DNA of 64,000 nt from Edwardsiella ictaluri ATCC 33202 (GTDB lineage Bacteria > Pseudomonadota > Gammaproteobacteria > Enterobacterales > Enterobacteriaceae): positions 1 through 64,000 of the forward strand of contig NZ_AFJI01000018.1 in the NCBI RefSeq assembly GCF_000264785.1, written 5' to 3'. The notes beneath the pieces were generated by a model. The model saw only the letters and a program-made list of their open reading frames with translations. It ran no database searches and had not been told where the DNA came from. Shown piece after piece: positions 39,850 through 50,815 of the stretch (positions are counted from its first letter, which is position 1; each line of letters opens with the position of its first letter). The translations under genes and the position numbers were made by a program.

Positions 39850-41352
39850 TCAGTCCGATGTCGCTTCGACGATCTGCAGCGGCCAGTGTGCGTAGCCCTG
39901 CCATAGGCTCTCCTGCTGCAGGCTTTCAGCGCGCAGCGGGTGGGCTGCGAGCCAGCCCGTCGGCAGGATCAGGCGCAGGGTGTTTTCCTCGCAGACCTGC
40001 GTCAGTAACGACGGCAGCGTGCCGTCGTTGCGCTGACTGGCGAAAATGATCGCCAGGCGCAGCAGACGACACAACCGCTGGGCGGTGTGCAGCGGAACGG
40101 CATTCTGCTGGCCAAACAGCGCCAGATTGAGTGGACCGCTCTGGTTAGCCAGCAGGGTCGCCAGCAGCTTTTTCTGTGCCGGCGTGAAGCCGGGCAGGTC
40201 CAGGTGGCGGATCAGATAGGCGGTGTGCTGCGGCGCCTGACGCACATCCACACTCAGCCCCAGCTCATGGAGCAGGCAGGCCGCGTGCAGCAGCATATTG
40301 GCACTGCTATCCTGCGGCCACGGGGTCGTTAGCTGCCGGGACAGGCTGTCGGCCAGGCGCCAGACCCGCTCGGCCTGCCCTTCATCGATCAAAAAGCGTC
40401 GCTGAATGTTATGCAGTGTCCGGGTTCGGACATCGCAGCCTCCCGGCAGCGCCAGCATGCCATAGACCAGACCTTCACGCAGTGCGCCGCCTGAGAGGGT
40501 CATGCTGTCGATATGCAGCGCCTCAAACAGGGCGATCAGAATGGCCAGCCCGCTGGGGAACACCAGAGCGCGCTCCAGGGTCAGTCCCTCGATCTCCAGC
40601 TCTTCAAGCTTACCGCACTCAATGGCGCGATCGCGCAGCTGACACAGCTTATCCAGGGTGATGCGTTCGTCCATCCCCTGGGCGACCATGATCTCCTGCA
40701 GAGCCTGCACGGTACCGGATGCGCCGACGCAGGCTTGCCAGCCATGGCGTAGCAGCGTGTCGTGCACCGGGGCTATCATCGCATGCGCGGCATCGCCCGC
40801 GCGGGCAAAGTTGGCCTGTGTCAGGTGACGGTCGCTGAAGTAGCGCTCCAGCCAGGTGACGCAGCCCATCTGTAGGCTGAACAGAACGTCGGCCTTGGCG
40901 CTTTCGCCGCAGGCCAGCTCGGTACTGCCGCCGCCGATATCGACCACCAGTCGCCGGCGGGCGCCGCCGGTTGTGTGGGCAACCCCCTGATAAATCAGGC
41001 GGGCTTCCTCTTCACCGCTGATGATGCGTACCGGCCGCCCGAGGATCTCCTGCGCTCGCTCGATGAACGCGTCGGCGTTCCGGGCGATGCGCAACGTCGC
41101 CGTCGCAACGACCCGGATGTGGTCGATGGGAATATCCTGCAGGCGCTCGGCGAAGAGGCGCAGGCATTGCCATCCGCGCTGCATTGCATCCGGCGACAGG
41201 GTATTGTCAGCGTCCAGACCGGCGGCCAGACGCACCTTGCGCTTGATCCGCGCCAGTGTCTGGATACCGCCGGCCATCTCACGCACCACCAGCATGTGAA
41301 AGCTGTTAGAGCCTAAATCGATGGCGGCATACAACGCGGCGTTCTTGCCCAT
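39850..41352 (-). CDS. gppA: guanosine-5'-triphosphate,3'-diphosphate pyrophosphatase
   Basis: GppA hydrolyses pppGpp to ppGpp in the stringent response and belongs to the Ppx/GppA family. The 500-residue protein has the ASKHA fold: phosphate-1 motif [31 protein letters not shown], and phosphate-2 motif [16 protein letters not shown]. An HD-like C-terminal domain (about 310-500) includes [12 protein letters not shown]. It lies five bases downstream of rhlB on the same strand, as in E. coli, so the two are probably cotranscribed. Confidence 0.96.
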   Translation of the reverse strand: MGKNAALYAAIDLGSNSFHMLVVREMAGGIQTLARIKRKVRLAAGLDADNTLSPDAMQRGWQCLRLFAERLQDIPIDHIRVVATATLRIARNADAFIERAQEILGRPVRIISGEEEARLIYQGVAHTTGGARRRLVVDIGGGSTELACGESAKADVLFSLQMGCVTWLERYFSDRHLTQANFARAGDAAHAMIAPVHDTLLRHGWQACVGASGTVQALQEIMVAQGMDERITLDKLCQLRDRAIECGKLEELEIEGLTLERALVFPSGLAILIALFEALHIDSMTLSGGALREGLVYGMLALPGGCDVRTRTLHNIQRRFLIDEGQAERVWRLADSLSRQLTTPWPQDSSANMLLHAACLLHELGLSVDVRQAPQHTAYLIRHLDLPGFTPAQKKLLATLLANQSGPLNLALFGQQNAVPLHTAQRLCRLLRLAIIFASQRNDGTLPSLLTQVCEENTLRLILPTGWLAAHPLRAESLQQESLWQGYAHWPLQIVEATSD

Positions 41353-41357
41353 ACTGA

Positions 41358-42647
41358 TTAACCTGAGCGTTTACGGTTAGGGCGCGGTGCGCCGCTGCCG
41401 CGGCGCGGCGATCCCGGACGGCGTGCGCCGGTGCCGTTACGGCTACGGCTCAGGCGTTTGGGGGCCGGCAGATCCTTGAGCAGGGCATCACCGTTGTATT
41501 TGCTGACCGGAATCGAATGGCCGATATAGCTTTCGATAGCCGGTAGGTTCAGCACATACTCTTCACAGGCAAGGCTGATGGAGTTGCCGCTGGCGCCGGC
41601 ACGACCGGTACGGCCGATGCGGTGCACGTAGTCTTCGCAGTCGTCGGGCAGGTCGTAGTTAAACACATGGGTGACCGCCGGGATATGCAGGCCGCGCGCG
41701 GCGACGTCGGTGGCGACCAGAATATCGATGTGCCCCTTGGTGAAATCCTCCAGGATGCGCAGGCGTTTTTTCTGCGGTACGTCCCCGGTCAGCAGGCCGA
41801 CACGGTGGCCATCGGCGGCCAGGTGCCCCCAGATGTCCTCACAGCGGTGCTTGGTGTTGGCGAAAATGATGCAGCGATCCGGCCACTCCTCTTCCAGCAG
41901 CGTCTGTAGCAGGCGCATTTTCTCTTCGTTGGAGGGGTAGAACAGCTCTTCCTGGATCCGGTGGCCGGTTTTTTGCTCCGGCTCAACCTCGACATACTCG
42001 GCGTTGTTCATATGCTCGAACGCCAGTTCACGTACGCGATAAGAGAGGGTGGCGGAGAATAGCATGTTGAGGCGCTGGGCGGTCGGCGGCATACGGCGGA
42101 ACAGCCAGCGAATGTCTTTGATAAAGCCAAGATCGAACATGCGATCGGCTTCGTCGAGCACCACGACCTGAATGGCGCCAAGGTCAACGTGACCCTGCTT
42201 GGCATAGTCGATCAGGCGTCCGGTGGTGCCGATCAGAATATCGACACCCTGCTCTAAGACCCGGAGCTGCTTGTCATAGCCATCGCCACCGTAGGCCAGG
42301 CCCAGGCGCAGGCCGGTTTCTTGGGCCAGCGGCTCGGCATCGGAGTGGATCTGGACGGCCAGCTCACGTGTCGGCGCCATAATCAGCGCGCGCGGCTGAT
42401 TGGTTTTGCGCTCGGCAATGGCCGGATGAGTCAGTAGATAATGAAAAGTAGACGCTAAAAATGCTAGCGTCTTGCCGGTGCCGGTTTGCGCCTGCCCCGC
42501 AACGTCACGCCCGGCGATCGCCAGGGGCAATGCCAGTGCCTGAATGGGAGTGCAGCTGTGAAACCCTTTTGATTCAAGGGCTTTGATCACCATGGGGTGC
42601 AGGGCGAAGTCGGCAAACTTCTGTTCAGTCAAGTGTGTTTTGCTCAT
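41358..42647 (-). CDS. rhlB: DEAD-box RNA helicase RhlB
   Basis: RhlB unwinds RNA for degradation within the RNase E degradosome. The 429-residue protein has the DEAD-box motifs in order: Q motif near [13 protein letters not shown], Walker [32 protein letters not shown], the SAT motif in [22 protein letters not shown] and [10 protein letters not shown]. The C-terminus is basic and Arg/Pro/Gly-rich, and matches the RNA- and RNase E-binding tail. It is divergent from trxA across 145 bp. It is a little longer than E. coli RhlB (421), within normal variation. Confidence 0.96.
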   Translation of the reverse strand: MSKTHLTEQKFADFALHPMVIKALESKGFHSCTPIQALALPLAIAGRDVAGQAQTGTGKTLAFLASTFHYLLTHPAIAERKTNQPRALIMAPTRELAVQIHSDAEPLAQETGLRLGLAYGGDGYDKQLRVLEQGVDILIGTTGRLIDYAKQGHVDLGAIQVVVLDEADRMFDLGFIKDIRWLFRRMPPTAQRLNMLFSATLSYRVRELAFEHMNNAEYVEVEPEQKTGHRIQEELFYPSNEEKMRLLQTLLEEEWPDRCIIFANTKHRCEDIWGHLAADGHRVGLLTGDVPQKKRLRILEDFTKGHIDILVATDVAARGLHIPAVTHVFNYDLPDDCEDYVHRIGRTGRAGASGNSISLACEEYVLNLPAIESYIGHSIPVSKYNGDALLKDLPAPKRLSRSRNGTGARRPGSPRRGSGAPRPNRKRSG

Positions 42648-42792
42648 AATGGCGTAGAATAACAGTTAACCGTATCTTCACGAAAGTATTGCTTTACGAA
42701 AGCGTATCCGATGAAATAAAGTCAACCCTTTGTTGGGGGAAGTAGGCTATTACTATAACCAACAAGGCAGACTTAATCCTGTGGAGTAGAAC

Positions 42793-43119
42793 ATGAGCGA
42801 TAAAATTGTTCACCTGAGCGACAGTGGCTTCGAGGCTGACGTGCTGAAGGCTGAAGGCCCGATCCTGGTTGATTTCTGGGCTGAATGGTGCGGTCCGTGC
42901 AAGATGATTGCTCCGATCCTGGACGAAATCGCAGCCGAGTATGCAGGGAAGTTGACCATTGCCAAGCTGAATATCGACGAAAACCCGGCCACTGCGCCGA
43001 AGTACGGTATCCGTGGTATTCCGACGCTGCTGCTGTTCAAGAACGGCGCGGTAGCGGCCACCAAAGTGGGCGCGCTGTCCAAGACTCAGTTGAAAGAGTT
43101 TCTGGATGCCAACCTGTAA
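42793..43119 (+). CDS. trxA: thioredoxin 1
   Basis: Thioredoxin reduces disulfides in ribonucleotide reductase, PAPS reductase and many other proteins. The 108-residue product has the catalytic WCGPCK motif with Cys33 and Cys36, the buried Asp of ILVDFW, and the cis-Pro in [11 protein letters not shown]. It is upstream of rho with a 435-bp gap that holds the rho leader, the same arrangement as in E. coli. Confidence 0.98.
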   Translation: MSDKIVHLSDSGFEADVLKAEGPILVDFWAEWCGPCKMIAPILDEIAAEYAGKLTIAKLNIDENPATAPKYGIRGIPTLLLFKNGAVAATKVGALSKTQLKEFLDANL

Positions 43120-43554
43120 GGTTGCCCGCCATTTGTGACGGCGTCCGGCGGTTAACGGATTCTTGTTGTTGACCGCTAGACGTCCGCTCATAAGCGTGTT
43201 AAGTTTAACCACGCTGCCTAGTCAGTGCTTACCTGTAGTTTGAATCATCTGGTTTGATCCGAAAGTTAGAATCTAAGTTTTACTCTGTTTGAAACCTCTG
43301 TATTGCCAGCGATCTTCCTGTTGTATGTGGCTTTATCGCCGGGATGAAGCATGGATCAGCAAGTTAAAACATAGGTTTTAAATCGTTAACGCCTCTTTCG
43401 TCCCATCAGCGAGAATCGTCCGCTGGATCTGTCGCACCGTTAGCAGCATGGGCGCGCAGGGGGGAAGGAAAGTTCGCAAACAGGCATGGATGACCCTGTC
43501 ATACCATTCACTATACAGTTCGAGATATACCCCGAGTTTAAAGAACCCACCACT
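43120..43554 (+). promoter_or_regulatory. rho leader region
   Basis: This 435-bp stretch between trxA and rho has no conserved protein gene. The E. coli rho leader carries the rho promoter, Rho-dependent attenuation sites and a short leader ORF, and the same type of control is expected. A 36-codon ORF that overlaps the rho start codon is listed separately. A T-rich, C-containing tract at about 43220-43320 could serve as a Rho loading region, but I cannot prove it. Confidence 0.5.
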
Positions 43555-43558
43555 ATGA
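43448..43558 (+). CDS. 36-codon ORF overlapping the rho start codon
   Basis: ATG 43448 opens a frame of 36 codons ([20 protein letters not shown] and on to NPPL) whose TGA overlaps the rho ATG in the sequence ATGA (43555-43558). Such an arrangement allows translational coupling. Its position resembles the rhoL leader ORF of E. coli and Salmonella, but I see no clear sequence similarity. The basic start and small size are compatible with a leader peptide whose translation controls rho. No strong Shine-Dalgarno precedes the ATG (GTTAGCAGC). Confidence 0.35.
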   Translation: MGAQGGRKVRKQAWMTLSYHSLYSSRYTPSLKNPPL

Positions 43559-44814
43559 ATCTTACCGAATTAAAGAATACGCCGGTTTCTGAGTTGATTA
43601 CGCTTGGCGAGAGCATGGGGCTGGAAAATCTGGCGCGCATGCGTAAGCAGGATATTATTTTTGCCATCCTCAAGCAGCATGCGAAAAGCGGCGAAGATAT
43701 TTTTGGCGATGGCGTGCTGGAGATCCTGCAGGACGGTTTTGGATTCCTGCGCTCCGCAGACAGTTCCTACCTTGCCGGTCCCGATGATATCTACGTTTCC
43801 CCCAGCCAAATCCGCCGTTTTAACCTGCGTACCGGTGATACCATTTCCGGTAAAATTCGCCCGCCGAAAGAGGGTGAGCGCTACTTTGCCCTGCTGAAGG
43901 TTAACGAAGTTAACTATGATAAACCGGAAAATGCCCGCAGCAAGATCCTGTTTGAAAACCTGACGCCGCTGCACGCCAACTCGCGTCTGCGCATGGAGCG
44001 CGGCAACGGTTCTACGGAAGACTTGACCGCCCGCGTGCTGGATCTGGCCTCGCCGATTGGCCGCGGTCAGCGCGGTCTGATCGTCGCTCCGCCGAAGGCC
44101 GGTAAGACGATGCTGTTGCAGAATATTGCCCAGAGCATCGCCTATAACCATCCTGACTGCGTGCTGATGGTGCTGCTGATCGATGAGCGTCCGGAAGAGG
44201 TGACGGAGATGCAGCGTCTGGTGAAGGGTGAAGTGGTTGCCTCGACCTTTGATGAGCCGGCATCACGTCACGTTCAGGTTGCTGAAATGGTGATCGAAAA
44301 GGCCAAGCGTCTGGTCGAGCATAAGAAAGATGTGATCATCCTGCTGGACTCCATTACCCGCCTGGCCCGCGCCTATAACACCGTGGTGCCGGCCTCCGGT
44401 AAAGTGTTGACCGGTGGCGTGGACGCCAACGCCCTGCATCGTCCGAAGCGCTTCTTCGGCGCGGCGCGTAACGTGGAAGAGGGCGGCAGCCTGACCATCA
44501 TCGCGACGGCGCTAATCGATACCGGCTCTAAGATGGATGAGGTTATTTACGAAGAGTTTAAGGGCACCGGTAACATGGAGCTGCATCTGTCGCGTAAGAT
44601 TGCGGAGAAGCGTGTCTTCCCCGCCATCGATTACAACCGATCCGGTACCCGGAAAGAAGAGCTGCTCACCACGCCGGAGGAGCTGCAGAAGATGTGGATC
44701 CTGCGCAAGATTATTCACCCGATGGGTGAGATCGATGCGATGGAGTTCCTGATCAATAAGTTGGCAATGACCAAAACTAACGATGAGTTCTTTGACATGA
44801 TGAAACGCTCTTAA
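43555..44814 (+). CDS. rho: transcription termination factor Rho
   Basis: Rho is a hexameric RNA-dependent ATPase that terminates transcription of untranslated RNA. The 419-residue protein equals the E. coli length. It has the N-terminal helix bundle ([20 protein letters not shown]), the OLD/cold-shock RNA domain ([24 protein letters not shown]), Walker A APPKAGKT at about 178-185, [15 protein letters not shown], and the secondary RNA site with [14 protein letters not shown] 43555 is preferred over an open frame reaching back to 43486 because it matches the family start. Confidence 0.98.
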   Translation: MNLTELKNTPVSELITLGESMGLENLARMRKQDIIFAILKQHAKSGEDIFGDGVLEILQDGFGFLRSADSSYLAGPDDIYVSPSQIRRFNLRTGDTISGKIRPPKEGERYFALLKVNEVNYDKPENARSKILFENLTPLHANSRLRMERGNGSTEDLTARVLDLASPIGRGQRGLIVAPPKAGKTMLLQNIAQSIAYNHPDCVLMVLLIDERPEEVTEMQRLVKGEVVASTFDEPASRHVQVAEMVIEKAKRLVEHKKDVIILLDSITRLARAYNTVVPASGKVLTGGVDANALHRPKRFFGAARNVEEGGSLTIIATALIDTGSKMDEVIYEEFKGTGNMELHLSRKIAEKRVFPAIDYNRSGTRKEELLTTPEELQKMWILRKIIHPMGEIDAMEFLINKLAMTKTNDEFFDMMKRS

Positions 44815-44843
44815 TCATCGTCTCTGCCAACTCGGGAAAAACG

Positions 44844-44880
44844 ACGCCTCGTTAGCAATAACGTGGCGTTTTGTGCTTTT
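44844..44880 (+). terminator. rho intrinsic terminator
   Basis: ACGCC-T-CGTTA (44844-44854) pairs with TAACG-T-GGCGT (44859-44869) with one T-T mismatch and a GCAA tetraloop (44855-44858), followed by a T-rich tract (TTTTGTGCTTTT region). It lies 29 bases after the rho stop. Confidence 0.8.
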
Positions 44881-44899
44881 AGCGGATACGATTAGACAA

Positions 44900-44921
44900 A
44901 CATATTTTTTGCAAAATATGT
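44900..44921. promoter_or_regulatory. perfect palindrome upstream of the wec operon
   Basis: ACATATTTT (44900-44908) and AAAATATGT (44913-44921) are exact reverse complements around TTGC. The element overlaps a candidate wecA promoter (TAGACA at 44893-44898; TATGTA at 44917-44922 or TATAAA at 44921-44926). It could be an operator for an unidentified regulator. The wecA start is 172 bp downstream. Confidence 0.45.
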
Positions 44922-45092
44922 ATAAAAGCGGCGAGTCGTCCAGATTATGCATATGCCGCTGACTGCGGAAGTCCAGGCGATGTCTTTCTATATGTCCTGG
45001 CTTGCCGGGTCTATTTCGCCGATGTGTTGGTATTGTTAAAGGGATATCGTCGCGTAATGTCATGGCGGCGATCAGATAGAGAGCAGTTAACC

Positions 45093-46181
45093 GTGAATTT
45101 ACTCACACTGAGTAGCAAATTTTTCCTTATCTTCCTTTTCTCGATGGCTTTTTTACTGGTCGCCCGCCGGGTGGCCAAGAAGATAGGCCTGGTGGATAAG
45201 CCCAATTACCGTAAGCGGCATCAGGGGTTGATCCCGCTGGTCGGCGGTATCTCGGTGTACGCGGGGATCTGCTTTACTTTTCTGTTTTTTAAACCCTACA
45301 TTCCTCATGCTACCCTGTATCTGATCTGTGCCGGGATCCTGGTGCTGGTCGGCGCGTTGGATGATCGTTTCGATATCAGCGTAAAGTTTCGCGCCACGGT
45401 GCAGGCACTGATCGCCATCGCCATGATGGTCGCCGGTGGCCTATACCTGCGCAGCCTGGGATTTGTCTTAGGGCCATGGGAGCTGATTTTAGGCCCCTTC
45501 GGCTATCTGGTGACGCTGTTTGCGGTATGGGCGGCGATCAACGCCTTTAATATGGTGGACGGTATCGACGGTCTGCTCGGCGGTCTCTCCTGCGTCACCT
45601 TTGCCGCCATGGGGATCCTGCTGCAGTGGGACGGCCAACCGGATTTGGCGCTGTGGTGCTTTGCGATTATCGCGGCAACGCTTCCCTATATTCTGTTGAA
45701 CCTGGGCGTGGTTGGGCCGCGCTTCAAGGTCTTTATGGGTGATGCCGGCAGTACCCTGATCGGCTTTACCGTTATCTGGATTTTGCTGGAGAGCACCCAG
45801 GGGCGCGGGCATCCGATGAACCCGGTGACGGCGCTGTGGGTTATCGCGATACCGCTGATGGATATGATCGCCATTATGTATCGGCGCCTGCGCAAAGGGA
45901 TGAGTCCCTTTTCTCCAGATCGCCAGCATATTCATCACCTGATTATGCGCGCTGGTTTTACCTCCCGCCAGGCGTTTGTCCTGATTACGCTGGCGGCGGT
46001 GTTGCTGGCGGCGATTGGGGTTCTGGGTGAGATCTGGCTGCCTGAATATGCCATGATGGCACTGTTCTTGCTTGCTTTTGCCCTCTATGGTTACTGTATC
46101 AAGCGCGCGTGGCGCGTGGCGCGTATGGTGAAGCGCTTTAAGCGCCGCCTGCGTCGTAAATCGACAGGCATACATGTCTAA
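45093..46181 (+). CDS. wecA: UDP-GlcNAc:undecaprenyl-phosphate GlcNAc-1-phosphate transferase
   Basis: WecA starts enterobacterial common antigen (ECA), and often O antigen, by moving GlcNAc-1-phosphate onto undecaprenyl phosphate at the inner membrane. The 362-residue protein has about eleven membrane spans and the family motifs GALDDRFDISVK, NAFNMVDGIDGLLGG, VFMGDAGSTLIGF and RQHIHHLIMR (the HIHH substrate loop). The start is GTG at 45093 (VNLLTLSS), matching the E. coli N-terminus. It is the first gene of a complete twelve-gene ECA cluster. Confidence 0.97.
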   Translation: MNLLTLSSKFFLIFLFSMAFLLVARRVAKKIGLVDKPNYRKRHQGLIPLVGGISVYAGICFTFLFFKPYIPHATLYLICAGILVLVGALDDRFDISVKFRATVQALIAIAMMVAGGLYLRSLGFVLGPWELILGPFGYLVTLFAVWAAINAFNMVDGIDGLLGGLSCVTFAAMGILLQWDGQPDLALWCFAIIAATLPYILLNLGVVGPRFKVFMGDAGSTLIGFTVIWILLESTQGRGHPMNPVTALWVIAIPLMDMIAIMYRRLRKGMSPFSPDRQHIHHLIMRAGFTSRQAFVLITLAAVLLAAIGVLGEIWLPEYAMMALFLLAFALYGYCIKRAWRVARMVKRFKRRLRRKSTGIHV

Positions 46182-46211
46182 CGGCCCTAGTCGGCCATAA
46201 AGGGAAAACCG

Positions 46212-47249
46212 ATGGTGAGTCAAAATCCGATGCCCGTGGAGAATGAGCTGGATGTCCGGGGGCTGTGTCGTGCGCTGTGGCACGGTAAGCCCTGGGTCGT
46301 TGGCACGGCAGCGCTGTTTGCGGCGCTGGCGCTGGGCGTCTCTCTGCTGATGCCGCAGAAATGGAGCGCGGCGGCGATCACTGCGAGCCCGGGCGTTAAC
46401 CGTCTGGGTAGCTACTACTCCCAGCAGCAGTTTTTACGCAATCTTGCGCAGCTGAGTGCGCCCAGCGGCGCGGCGGCGCAGGGCAGCATCGCTGATGAGG
46501 CGTATGCCGAGTTCACGACACAGCTGGCCTCCTATGACACGCGGCGCGAGTTTTGGCTGCGTAGCCCCTATTATCAGCGTCATAAAGAGGGGAGTGCACA
46601 GGCGGATGCGGCGCTGCTGGATGAGCTGATTAATCAGATCGTCTTTACGCCGGGGGAGGCGACGAAGCACAGCGATGACAGCATTCGCCTTACCGCCGAC
46701 GGCGCCGCGCAGGCTAACCAGCTGCTGCGCCAGTACGTTGCCTTTGCCGCCCATCGTGCCAGCGCCAATCTGAATGCGTCTCTGCAGGGGGCCTGGGCGG
46801 CCCGCAGCACCTTTCTGAAGGCGCAGGTAAAACGTCAGGAGGCGGTGGCACAGGCGATCTATCAGCGTGAGTTAAACGGCCTGGAGCAGGGGCTGAAGAT
46901 TGCCGCGCAGCAGGGGATTACCCGCAGCATGGCAACGACGGCGCAGGCCGACTTGCCCTATGCCGAGCTGTTTATGCTGGGACAGCCGATGCTGCGCGCG
47001 CGTCTGGAGGCACTGCGCGCCGTTGGGCCATCCTATGACATTGACTATGACCGGAATCGGGCGATGCTCACGACCCTGAGCGTCGGGCCGGTTTTGGACG
47101 CGGCGTTTCAGCCCTATCGCTATCTGCGTACGCCGGAGGAGCCGGTGAAGCGCGATAGTCCGCGCCGACTCTTTATGATGGTAATGTGGGGCGCCATTGG
47201 TGCGCTGCTTGGCGCCGGTATTGCACTTTCCCGTCGTGCACGGATCTGA
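46212..47249 (+). CDS. wzzE: ECA polysaccharide chain length modulation protein
   Basis: WzzE sets the length of ECA chains made by WzyE. The 345-residue protein has the Wzz pattern: a membrane span near residues 28-50 (VVGTAALFAALALGVSLLM), a long periplasmic region rich in helices, and a second span near the C-terminus (MVMWGAIGALLGAGIAL) with the Pro/Gly context of the family. It follows wecA by 30 bp and lies in the usual position before wecB. Confidence 0.93.
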   Translation: MVSQNPMPVENELDVRGLCRALWHGKPWVVGTAALFAALALGVSLLMPQKWSAAAITASPGVNRLGSYYSQQQFLRNLAQLSAPSGAAAQGSIADEAYAEFTTQLASYDTRREFWLRSPYYQRHKEGSAQADAALLDELINQIVFTPGEATKHSDDSIRLTADGAAQANQLLRQYVAFAAHRASANLNASLQGAWAARSTFLKAQVKRQEAVAQAIYQRELNGLEQGLKIAAQQGITRSMATTAQADLPYAELFMLGQPMLRARLEALRAVGPSYDIDYDRNRAMLTTLSVGPVLDAAFQPYRYLRTPEEPVKRDSPRRLFMMVMWGAIGALLGAGIALSRRARI

Positions 47250-47332
47250 GCGCCAGCGTTAACGCTTAACAGGGAATTGGCCGATCCGTGCCAGCGGGCG
47301 GGGATCGGCGGTAACAAAAGAAGAATGATACA

Positions 47333-48463
47333 GTGAAAGTGTTAACCGTCTTTGGCACGCGTCCTGAAGCGATCAAAATGGCCCCCTTGGTGCATGCGCT
47401 GGCCGCCGACGCCGCGTTTGATGCCCGCGTCTGCGTCACCGCCCAGCACCGGGAGATGTTGGATCAGGTGCTGGGGCTGTTTCAAATCGAGCCCGATTAC
47501 GATCTGAACATTATGCGTCCGGGACAGGATCTGAGCGATATTACCTGCCGGATTCTGGAGGGGCTCAAGCCCATCCTGGCCGAGTTCCGACCCGACGTAG
47601 TGCTGGTTCACGGCGATACCACCACCACGCTGGCGGCCAGCCTGGCGGCATTTTACCAGCGAATTCCGGTCGGGCACGTGGAGGCGGGGCTGCGTACCGG
47701 CGATCTCTATTCGCCTTGGCCCGAGGAGGCCAACCGGACACTGACCGGACACCTGGCCAGCCTCCATTTTGCGCCGACCCTTACGGCGCGCGCCAATCTT
47801 CTACGTGAAGGCATTGGTGAACAGACGATCCACCTGACCGGTAATAGCGTGGTTGATGCCCTGCTGTGGGTGCGCGACAGGATCTGCGCCGATACGGCAC
47901 TGCAGGCCCATCTGGCCGCAGCCTACCCGTTTTTGGACGCAGATAAGCCGCTGCTGCTGGTGACCGGTCATCGACGAGAGAGCTTTGGCGGTGGCTTTGA
48001 GCGCATCTGCGGCGCGCTGGCGCAGATTGCGCGCAGCCATCCGCAGGTACAGGTCGTTTATCCGGTACACTTGAACCCTAACGTCAGCGAGCCGGTTAAC
48101 CGCATCCTGCGCGACATCGAGAATGTCTTTTTGATCCCGCCGCAGGACTATCTGCCGTTTGTCTATTTGATGGGGCGCGCCCAGCTGATTTTGACCGACT
48201 CAGGAGGGATCCAGGAGGAGGCTCCCTCGCTGGGTAAACCGGTGCTGGTGATGCGGGAGACCACTGAGCGGCCGGAGGCGGTACAGGCTGGGACCGTGCG
48301 TCTGGTGGGGACGGATACAGCGACGATTGTCGCGCAGGTGAGCCTGCTGTTGGAGAATGAGCAGCAATACCGGGCGATGAGCCATGCTACTAACCCCTAT
48401 GGTGACGGGTATGCCTGTCAGCGTATTTTGAGCGCATTAAAAAATTATCGGGCAACACTATGA
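47333..48463 (+). CDS. wecB: UDP-N-acetylglucosamine 2-epimerase
   Basis: WecB converts UDP-GlcNAc to UDP-ManNAc for ECA. The 376-residue protein equals the E. coli length and has the epimerase motifs [62 protein letters not shown] and [20 protein letters not shown]. The start codon is GTG at 47333. It overlaps wecC by four bases (48460-48463), implying coupling of the two enzymes that together make UDP-ManNAcA. Confidence 0.97.
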   Translation: MKVLTVFGTRPEAIKMAPLVHALAADAAFDARVCVTAQHREMLDQVLGLFQIEPDYDLNIMRPGQDLSDITCRILEGLKPILAEFRPDVVLVHGDTTTTLAASLAAFYQRIPVGHVEAGLRTGDLYSPWPEEANRTLTGHLASLHFAPTLTARANLLREGIGEQTIHLTGNSVVDALLWVRDRICADTALQAHLAAAYPFLDADKPLLLVTGHRRESFGGGFERICGALAQIARSHPQVQVVYPVHLNPNVSEPVNRILRDIENVFLIPPQDYLPFVYLMGRAQLILTDSGGIQEEAPSLGKPVLVMRETTERPEAVQAGTVRLVGTDTATIVAQVSLLLENEQQYRAMSHATNPYGDGYACQRILSALKNYRATL

Positions 48464-49722
48464 GCTTTGACACTATTTCCGTTATTGGACTGGGTTATAT
48501 CGGTTTGCCGACGGCTGTGGCATTTGCCGGGTGCCGTAAGCAGGTGATCGGGGTCGACGTCAGTCAACATGCGGTCGAGACCATCAACCGCGGTGAAATT
48601 CATATCGTTGAGCCGGATCTGGATCGGGCGGTGAAGCGCGCTGTTGAGGGGGGCTTTCTGCGAGCGGTGATGCGACCCGAGCCAGCCGACGCCTTTTTGA
48701 TCGCGGTTCCCACGCCCTTCAAGGGCGAGCACGAGCCCGATTTAACCTATGTCGAAGCGGCGGCGCGCTCCATTGCACCGGTGCTGAAGAAAGGGGATCT
48801 GGTGATCCTGGAGTCGACCTCTCCGGTGGGTGCCACGGAGCAGATGTGCGCCTGGCTGGCCGAGTGCCGGGCGGATCTGCGTTTCCCCCATCAGGACGGC
48901 GAGCAGGCGGATATCCGCGTCGCCTATTGCCCAGAGCGGGTACTGCCGGGGAAAATCATGGTGGAGCTGTTGCGCAACGATCGGGTGATCGGCGGCATGA
49001 CGCCAACCTGTTCGGCTCAGGCCAGCGCGCTGTACCGGCTGTTTCTGGAGGGGGAGTGCGTGGAGACCAACGCCCGCACCGCCGAAATGTGTAAATTGAC
49101 CGAAAACAGCTTCCGCGACGTGAATATTGCCTTTGCCAATGAGCTGTCCCTGATTTGCGATGCTCAGGGTATCGATGTCTGGCAGCTGATTGCGCTGGCT
49201 AACCGTCATCCGCGCGTGAATATTCTGCAGCCGGGGCCGGGCGTCGGCGGGCACTGTATCGCGGTAGACCCTTGGTTTATCGTGGCGCAGAATCCGCAGC
49301 TGGCGCGTTTGATCCATACGGCGCGCCTGGTGAATGACGGCAAGCCGCTGTGGGTCGTCGATCGGGTGAAAGCGGCGCTGGCCGACTGCTTGGCCGCGGA
49401 GGATAAACGGGCCTCCGAAGCGACCATTGCCTGCTTCGGCCTGGCGTTTAAGCCGGATATCGACGATCTGCGCGAGAGTCCGGCGATGGAGATCACCGAG
49501 ATGGTCGCGCAGTGGCACAGCGGCACCACGCTGGTGGTTGAGCCCAACATTCACCAGCTGCCCGTCCGCCTGGCCGGTATGGCGCAGCTGACGGACTGCA
49601 CGACGGCGCTGGCGCAGGCCGATGTCGTGGTGCTGCTGGTCGATCATCAGCCGTTCCGGGCGCTGGCGCCGCAGGCGGTGACCCAGCGCTTTGTGGTGGA
49701 TACCAAGGGGGTATGGCGGTGA
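48460..49722 (+). CDS. wecC: UDP-N-acetyl-D-mannosamine dehydrogenase
   Basis: WecC oxidises UDP-ManNAc twice with NAD to give UDP-ManNAcA. The 420-residue protein has the UDP-sugar dehydrogenase layout: N-terminal Rossmann site ([20 protein letters not shown]), central dimer domain with [18 protein letters not shown], and the catalytic Cys266 in [13 protein letters not shown]. The C-terminal UDP-binding domain has [20 protein letters not shown]. It overlaps wecB upstream and rffG downstream by ten bases. Confidence 0.97.
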   Translation: MSFDTISVIGLGYIGLPTAVAFAGCRKQVIGVDVSQHAVETINRGEIHIVEPDLDRAVKRAVEGGFLRAVMRPEPADAFLIAVPTPFKGEHEPDLTYVEAAARSIAPVLKKGDLVILESTSPVGATEQMCAWLAECRADLRFPHQDGEQADIRVAYCPERVLPGKIMVELLRNDRVIGGMTPTCSAQASALYRLFLEGECVETNARTAEMCKLTENSFRDVNIAFANELSLICDAQGIDVWQLIALANRHPRVNILQPGPGVGGHCIAVDPWFIVAQNPQLARLIHTARLVNDGKPLWVVDRVKAALADCLAAEDKRASEATIACFGLAFKPDIDDLRESPAMEITEMVAQWHSGTTLVVEPNIHQLPVRLAGMAQLTDCTTALAQADVVVLLVDHQPFRALAPQAVTQRFVVDTKGVWR

Positions 49723-50783
49723 GACGCATTCTGGTCACCGGCGGCGCCGGCTTTATCGGCTCGGCCGTTGTGCGGCATATCATCATGGATACGACCGACA
49801 GCGTGGTGGTGGTCGACAAGCTGACCTACGCCGGTAATCTGGCCTCGTTGGCGCCGGTGGCGGACAGCGATCGCTATGCGTTTGAGCGGGCGGATATCGG
49901 CGACCGCGCGGCGATGGATCGGATCCTTGCCCAGTACCGGCCTGATGCCATTATGCATCTGGCGGCCGAGAGCCACGTCGATCGCTCTATCGACGGCCCG
50001 GCGGATTTTATTCAGACCAACATCGTGGGCACCTATACCCTGCTGGAGGCGACGCGTGGATACTGGAGCGCGCTGCCGGTGGCGCTGCGGGCAGCATTCC
50101 GTTTCCATCATATCTCTACCGACGAGGTGTATGGGGATCTGCACGATCCGCAGGCGCTGTTCCGCGAAGATACGCCCTATGCGCCGAGTAGCCCCTACTC
50201 TACCTCCAAGGCCGCCAGCGATCATCTGGTGCGCGCCTGGCTGCGTACCTACGGGCTGCCGACGCTGATCACCAACTGCTCGAATAACTACGGTCCCTAC
50301 CACTTTCCGGAAAAACTGATCCCGCTGACCATCATCAATGCGCTGGCCGCTAAGCCGCTGCCGGTTTATGGCAACGGCCTGCAGGTGCGTGACTGGCTGT
50401 ACGTTGAGGATCATGCCTGCGCGCTGTATCGGGTGCTGACGACCGGGCAGGTCGGGGAGACCTATAACATCGGCGGTCACAACGAACGGCGCAACATTGA
50501 TGTGGTGACGACGCTGTGCGCATTGCTGCAGGAGATGGTGCCGGAAAAACCCGTCGGCGTGCGCCATTTTGCCGATCTGATCACCTATGTGGCGGATCGC
50601 CCAGGTCATGATGTGCGCTATGCGATCGACGCCGCCAAGATCGAGCGAGAGCTGGGCTGGCGGCCACAGGAGACCTTTGAGAGCGGTATCCGTAAGACGG
50701 TCGCCTGGTACCTGGCCAATGAGCGCTGGTGGCGCGCCGTGATGGATGGCTCCTATGCCGGTGAACGGTTGGGGCTGGCCTGA
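49713..50783 (+). CDS. rffG: dTDP-glucose 4,6-dehydratase (ECA)
   Basis: RffG converts dTDP-glucose to dTDP-4-keto-6-deoxyglucose on the way to dTDP-Fuc4NAc. The 356-residue RmlB-type protein has the NAD site [33 protein letters not shown], the catalytic TDE in [11 protein letters not shown], and Tyr-x3-Lys in [16 protein letters not shown]. The start ATG overlaps the wecC stop by ten bases. It pairs with rffH just downstream; duplicates of both (rmlA and rmlB) often occur in O-antigen clusters elsewhere in the genome. Confidence 0.96.
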   Translation: MAVRRILVTGGAGFIGSAVVRHIIMDTTDSVVVVDKLTYAGNLASLAPVADSDRYAFERADIGDRAAMDRILAQYRPDAIMHLAAESHVDRSIDGPADFIQTNIVGTYTLLEATRGYWSALPVALRAAFRFHHISTDEVYGDLHDPQALFREDTPYAPSSPYSTSKAASDHLVRAWLRTYGLPTLITNCSNNYGPYHFPEKLIPLTIINALAAKPLPVYGNGLQVRDWLYVEDHACALYRVLTTGQVGETYNIGGHNERRNIDVVTTLCALLQEMVPEKPVGVRHFADLITYVADRPGHDVRYAIDAAKIERELGWRPQETFESGIRKTVAWYLANERWWRAVMDGSYAGERLGLA

Positions 50784-50815
50784 CGCGTTCACGTACGCGA
50801 AGATAAGGATGACCG

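Noticed and set aside
48742-50792. Long antisense frames opposite wecC and rffG
   Set aside because: Both target genes have complete catalytic motifs and conserved overlaps; the antisense frames have none.
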